NCBI RefSeq assembly: GCF_024509145.1
Contig: NC_071588.1
Coordinates: 7,764,011-7,828,010 of the forward strand
Length of the DNA stretch: 64,000 bases
Reading direction: 5' to 3'
From: Vidua macroura
Lineage: Eukaryota > Chordata > Aves > Passeriformes > Viduidae
Position 1 is the stretch's first letter; the number at the start of each line of letters is the position of its first letter. The notes under the pieces are model-generated. The model saw only the letters and a list, made by a program, of their open reading frames with translations, did not search any database and had not been told where the DNA came from. Made by a program: the position numbers and the translations under genes. Of this stretch, positions 60,916-64,000 are shown piece by piece.

Positions 60916-62833
60916 GTTATGGAACTGAGGCAATTACAGACCTTGTAGCAAAGAATTTATAGTACAAAGCTGGCCATTGGAACTTAATTTCCTACCATTG
61001 CTTTCCCCATAGATATTTGCAGCCATGCATGTTTGTGCCTCTCCCAGCCAGCCAAAAAGATCTGCAGAGCTCATGGGAATCTTTAGGAGTCAGATCTCCC
61101 CAAAAGTGGCATGATGCTGCCATACATCATATCTTCCTGGTGGTCATAGGGGCTGGTAGGACAAGGCTGCAAAGCTGAGTGGATTTCAGGTTCAGTGTTC
61201 AGCTACAGGGCACCTTGCAGGACTTGAAGTTCTGGAATCAAGAAATGACCTGTGGAAATTCACTTGTTACAGCCCAACACCTTAGCCACACACTCTCAGC
61301 AGACAGTTGGGGAACAGAATCTCTTTTTCCCTGTTCCCTGAAAACTGCATACAGGATTTGGAGCAGGAGGGCTTGGAAACCATTTTTTAAGTTAATACTA
61401 GGATTCTGAGTATTCTGTGTCTCTGATTCTCTTCTGAATCCTGTGTGGCAAATCTCAAGGCCAGGAACTGCATAACAGCCAGTGCTGAACCTGTGTCAGG
61501 CAGGAGGGCTATTAACATAAACACTGTGTCTTTCTTTTGGCTATGGAGATAGAAATGTTTCCTAAAAACTGCTGTGCTGGGGAGTCCCAGGCTTTGCCTA
61601 CCATGGGACATTGCACTACCTCCAAGAAATTGGTTTTGGATATGAAAAAAAATTCAAATTACATAGACATGCTGGCAAAAGACTTTTCAATGTAACTAAA
61701 CCATCAAAACCAGGCTCTTTGGCCTCTGTGCTGTCCATCATCCAGCACCTCGGCCCAGGCATGACAGCCCCTCCACCTGGGAGAGCTGCTCCAGTGAGCC
61801 AGGGCAGAGGAGCTGACATCAGACACTATAAAAATGTGTGATTTAATGAGTGCCACGCATCACATAACTCAGGCCTTTAAAACAGCCTTGCTGCTGAGTG
61901 CCCGACGTACTGAACCACCCCAGATCTCTTGTAAATCTTGTCTTTTCTCCTCCAGAGCCTACTAAGTTCCCATGATCACTGAAGGAACAGGGGTAGTTTG
62001 GAACCTTTCTGCATTCAGGGTTTATTCCTAATCCTGTTGGTTCCTATCCCACAATGACATAGCTTGGATCCCCCAAACATTCCAGTAATTCCTCCCTTTT
62101 GAACAGGCAGCCGAGGCACTTCCTTGGCAAGCAGGCATCCCACATTCCTGGACTCGATTCCCAAGCTGTCTTGCCCACTCTTCAGGAATGGCTCCCTGCA
62201 GGGACTTATTTCCTTAAGGATGAGAGGTTTTCATACCCTGGCAAGTTTCCCACTTCCTATCATCACATGTATCCTGTGCAAAGAGGGAGCAGAGAAGTGC
62301 AGGTTTCTTCTCAGTTGTTTTGAGTGCCCAGACACCTCAGGATGACAAGCAGGTGCTTGCAGAGTGTGTGGTCCCTTGCTCCAAGCTGGGACACTGCTGG
62401 AGGATTGCTAGGAGTCCTGGGGAAAACTCTGCCTGAGTTGTGACAAAGCACAGCAAAGAGTTTTTCAGATGTGACACATTAAACTCAGGGGCTTGCTGAG
62501 AGGTGCTCCCAGGTTTGTGGCAGAGACCAGCTCCCAGATTTACCAGTACTGACAAAGCTGATGCATGAGAGCTCTGCTGCTACGTGAGAATATCACAGTT
62601 TCTGAGCATTTTTCTACCTCAAGCTCAGGTGAGAGTGTCTGAACATTAAGTTTTTCTCTATGAACAGTCACCAAAGGGTATCTGGGCTGAATTCACCAAT
62701 CTGTGTTGTCTTGTCTTCTACCTTGGTGCCTGCATGTGTAGTCCAGCACAGCAGCACTTCGCATTTCATTATCTCCCTAGGCATCTCCCTTACTGCCCAG
62801 AACTGTGCTGCTTACCTGCTCACTCACACAGCC
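60916..62833. other. Unique noncoding DNA, no gene seen
   Basis: Only short open frames are present (76 codons at most). No repeat family or RNA gene was recognised. Confidence 0.55.
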
Positions 62834-63081
62834 CCTCTCCTCTCCTCTCCTCTCCTCTCCTCTCCTCTCCTCTCCTCTCCTCTCCTCTCCTCTCCTCTCC
62901 TCTCCTCTCCTCTCCTCTCCTCTCCTCTCCTCTCCTCTCCTCTCCTCTCCTCTCCTCTCCTCTCCTCTCCTCTCCTCTCCTCTCCTCTCCTCTCCTCTCC
63001 TCTCCTCTCCTCTCCTCTCCTCTCCTCTCCTCTCCTCTCCTCTCCTCTCCTCTCCTCTCCTCTCCTCTCCTCTCCTCTCCC
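62834..63081. repeat. TCTCC pentanucleotide array, about 50 perfect copies
   Basis: About 248 bases consist of an uninterrupted TCTCC/CTCTC pentamer with no visible mismatch. Such purity indicates recent expansion or ongoing length turnover. The plus strand is all pyrimidine, making the array a triplex (H-DNA) candidate. The minus strand is GGAGA repeats with paired G runs. The 5-base unit repeats every 15 bases in any reading frame, which explains the LLSSP-like and GEERR-like open frames here; these are not genes. Confidence 0.99.
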
Positions 63082-63486
63082 CAGTGAGCTGAGACCTGTG
63101 AAATACCCTCTCACTGGGGCTCTAGCCACTACTCTCTTTATGAGCCAAAGGAACCTGCAAGGAACAGGATTTTTTACAGGCCTGTTTTCCACCACAGATG
63201 CACAGAGGTGCATACAAGTTCAATACAAGTTATTGGGCTGGTTATCACAGGTCATCAGCTGACAGGCTGCATAGTTTAATTTCTGCCTCCAAATACTGTT
63301 AACTACTTATTTTTTCATTTGCTGTCCATCACTGGGCTCCCAGGGGTGCTGCCAGCATTTAAATATATTTCAGTATGAATTCTAGTTATTTAGGAAAGAA
63401 ATAAATTCCTTCCCATTACTGAGAGGATGGGTGTTAATGTGATGGAGGCTCTGCTTAACTCCTGTTTTACCAACCTTCCTCTACAG
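63082..63486. other. Unique noncoding spacer
   Basis: About 400 bases between the pentamer array and the exon-like segment, with AT-rich stretches near 63360-63410. The right end is a pyrimidine-rich tract ending CTCTACAG, which resembles a splice acceptor. No gene is called. Confidence 0.5.
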
Positions 63487-63546
63487 GAAACATTTCTGCT
63501 CATTCCACACGAGATGCCTGTGTGTGTTCAAGCAGCAGAGCTGCAG
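63487..63546 (+). other. 60-bp exon-like segment beside CpG-rich end (speculative)
   Basis: A strong acceptor tract (ACCAACCTTCCTCTACAG, ending at 63486) and a donor CTGCAG/GTACAG bracket exactly 60 bases. In phase 0 it reads ETFLLIPHEMPVCVQAAELQ. All three forward frames are open, so openness alone is not evidence for coding. It would be followed by an intron starting with the minisatellite. No family was recognised. Confidence 0.2.
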
Positions 63547-63576
63547 GTACAGCCCAGCAGTCCACGGCACAGCCGC

Positions 63577-63882
63577 GCTCCAGCACTTTCCCTGCTCCAG
63601 GGCTGTCCCCGCTCCAGCCCTGTCCCTGCTCCAGCCCTGTCCCTGCTCCAGCCCTTTCCCTGCTCCAGCCCTGTCCCTGCTCCAGCCCTGTCCCTGCTCC
63701 AGCCCTTTCCCCGCTCCAGCCCTTTCCCTGCTCCAGCCCTGTCCCCGCCCAAGCCCTTTCTCTGCTCCAGTCCTGTCCCCGCTCCAGCCCTTTCTCTGCT
63801 CCAGCCCTGTCCCCGCTCCAGCCCTTTCTCTGCTCCGGCCCTGTCCCCGCTCCAGCTCTGTCCCCACTCCAGCGCTGTCCCC
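63577..63882. repeat. 17-bp minisatellite, 18 units
   Basis: Eighteen units of 17 bases (consensus GCTCCAGCCCTGTCCCT) fill 63577-63882 exactly, with no length change between units. Variant positions (CCCTG versus CCCTT; final CCCT, CCCC or CTCT) are patterned. Units 3-8 form two copies of a three-unit (51-base) block. From about 63730 units alternate in two-unit (34-base) blocks. Because 17 is not a multiple of 3, the array stays open in all frames, giving Pro/Ala/Ser/Leu/Cys-rich frames on plus and Gly/Ala/Glu/Arg-rich frames on minus. Confidence 0.97.
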
Positions 63883-63956
63883 TCCGTCGGTGCCCGGGCG
63901 CCCGCGGCGGCCGCAGCGCAGCGCACGGAGACACCTCGCGGCGAGCCCTGTGACTA
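63881..63956. promoter_or_regulatory. CpG island edge (candidate promoter region)
   Basis: By count about 14 CpGs occur in 76 bases. They include a SacII-type CCGCGG (63902-63907) and a NotI GCGGCCGC (63907-63914). This is the densest CpG block in the window and lies against its right border. Vertebrate promoters often look like this, and a gene may start within or beyond the edge on either strand. No TATA box or initiator could be assigned. Confidence 0.5.
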
Positions 63957-64000
63957 CACAGGGTGCCAGAGTCCCCCTCCCCGTCCAGCCCCACTGACCC
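63957..64000. other. Window edge, nothing assigned
   Basis: C-rich sequence continues to the border. It is too short to interpret. Confidence 0.5.

Noticed and set aside
62660..63262. 200-codon plus-strand frame and 129-codon minus-strand frame over the pentamer array
   Set aside because: Both arise because a 5-base repeat without stops is open in all frames. The non-repeat ends have no domain or promoter.
63481..63997. Several overlapping 130-165 codon frames on both strands with Pro/Ala/Ser/Cys or Gly/Ala/Glu/Arg repeats
   Set aside because: They are direct translations of the 17-bp minisatellite in different phases. Overlap of all phases shows an array effect rather than genes.
1..64000. 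Endogenous retrovirus LTRs or retroviral genes
   Set aside because: No paired LTRs, primer-binding-site-like motif or retroviral motif was recognised on either strand.
1..64000. tRNA, rRNA, known microRNA hairpins or CRISPR arrays
   Set aside because: No A/B-box cloverleaf, rRNA signature, remembered microRNA core or spaced direct-repeat array was seen.

Overview
The window reads as nuclear DNA of a bird. The clearest sign is a 5'-truncated CR1 (chicken repeat 1) LINE at 47584-48097. Its 3' end carries the CR1 landmarks: a 'tgtgtccagttctgg' block, a 'ttagcctggagaa' block, a 'ggttggacttgatgatctt' block and a terminal gattctgt 8-mer repeat. Other signs are low interspersed-repeat density, strong CpG depletion outside a few clusters, and no long open frames. 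The species cannot be named from this sequence.

No protein-coding gene, rRNA, tRNA, CRISPR array or prokaryotic feature can be supported. The longest open frames are about 160-210 codons. None shows a recognisable domain, and two of the longest are simple translations of tandem repeats. The window is best described as intergenic or intronic sequence, perhaps reaching the edge of a gene at the far right. There a CpG-dense block (63881-63956, with a NotI site) begins just before the window ends.

Layout. 1-18.5 kb: mostly unique sequence with an AGAAG pentamer array near the left end. 18.5-19.0 kb: a CpG cluster. 19.72-19.88 kb: a striking A/C-only tract whose minus strand carries long G runs. 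20-35 kb: mostly unique, AT-richer sequence. 35.2-36.8 kb: a very old CR1/L3-type LINE fragment (RT-coding part) followed by a MIR-like SINE. 42-44 kb: two more MIR-like remnants. 47.6-48.1 kb: the younger CR1. 49.7-49.9 kb: another ancient repeat remnant. 50.9-51.6 kb: exon-like segments with good splice signals. 54.6-55.0 kb: a pair of oppositely oriented MIR-like pieces. 60.8-60.9 kb: a MIR-like piece containing a perfect CRE palindrome. 62.8-63.1 kb: about 50 uninterrupted copies of a TCTCC pentamer. 63.58-63.88 kb: an 18-unit, 17-bp minisatellite abutting the CpG-dense end.

The most interesting parts are the right-hand 1.2 kb (pentamer array, exon-like segment, minisatellite with changing higher-order structure, CpG island edge), the G-quadruplex-prone A/C tract, the deep-age repeat remnants, and a 91-bp exon-like segment whose translation resembles the end of an EGF-like module. 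Repeat family assignments and exon calls come from pattern memory, not from alignment.
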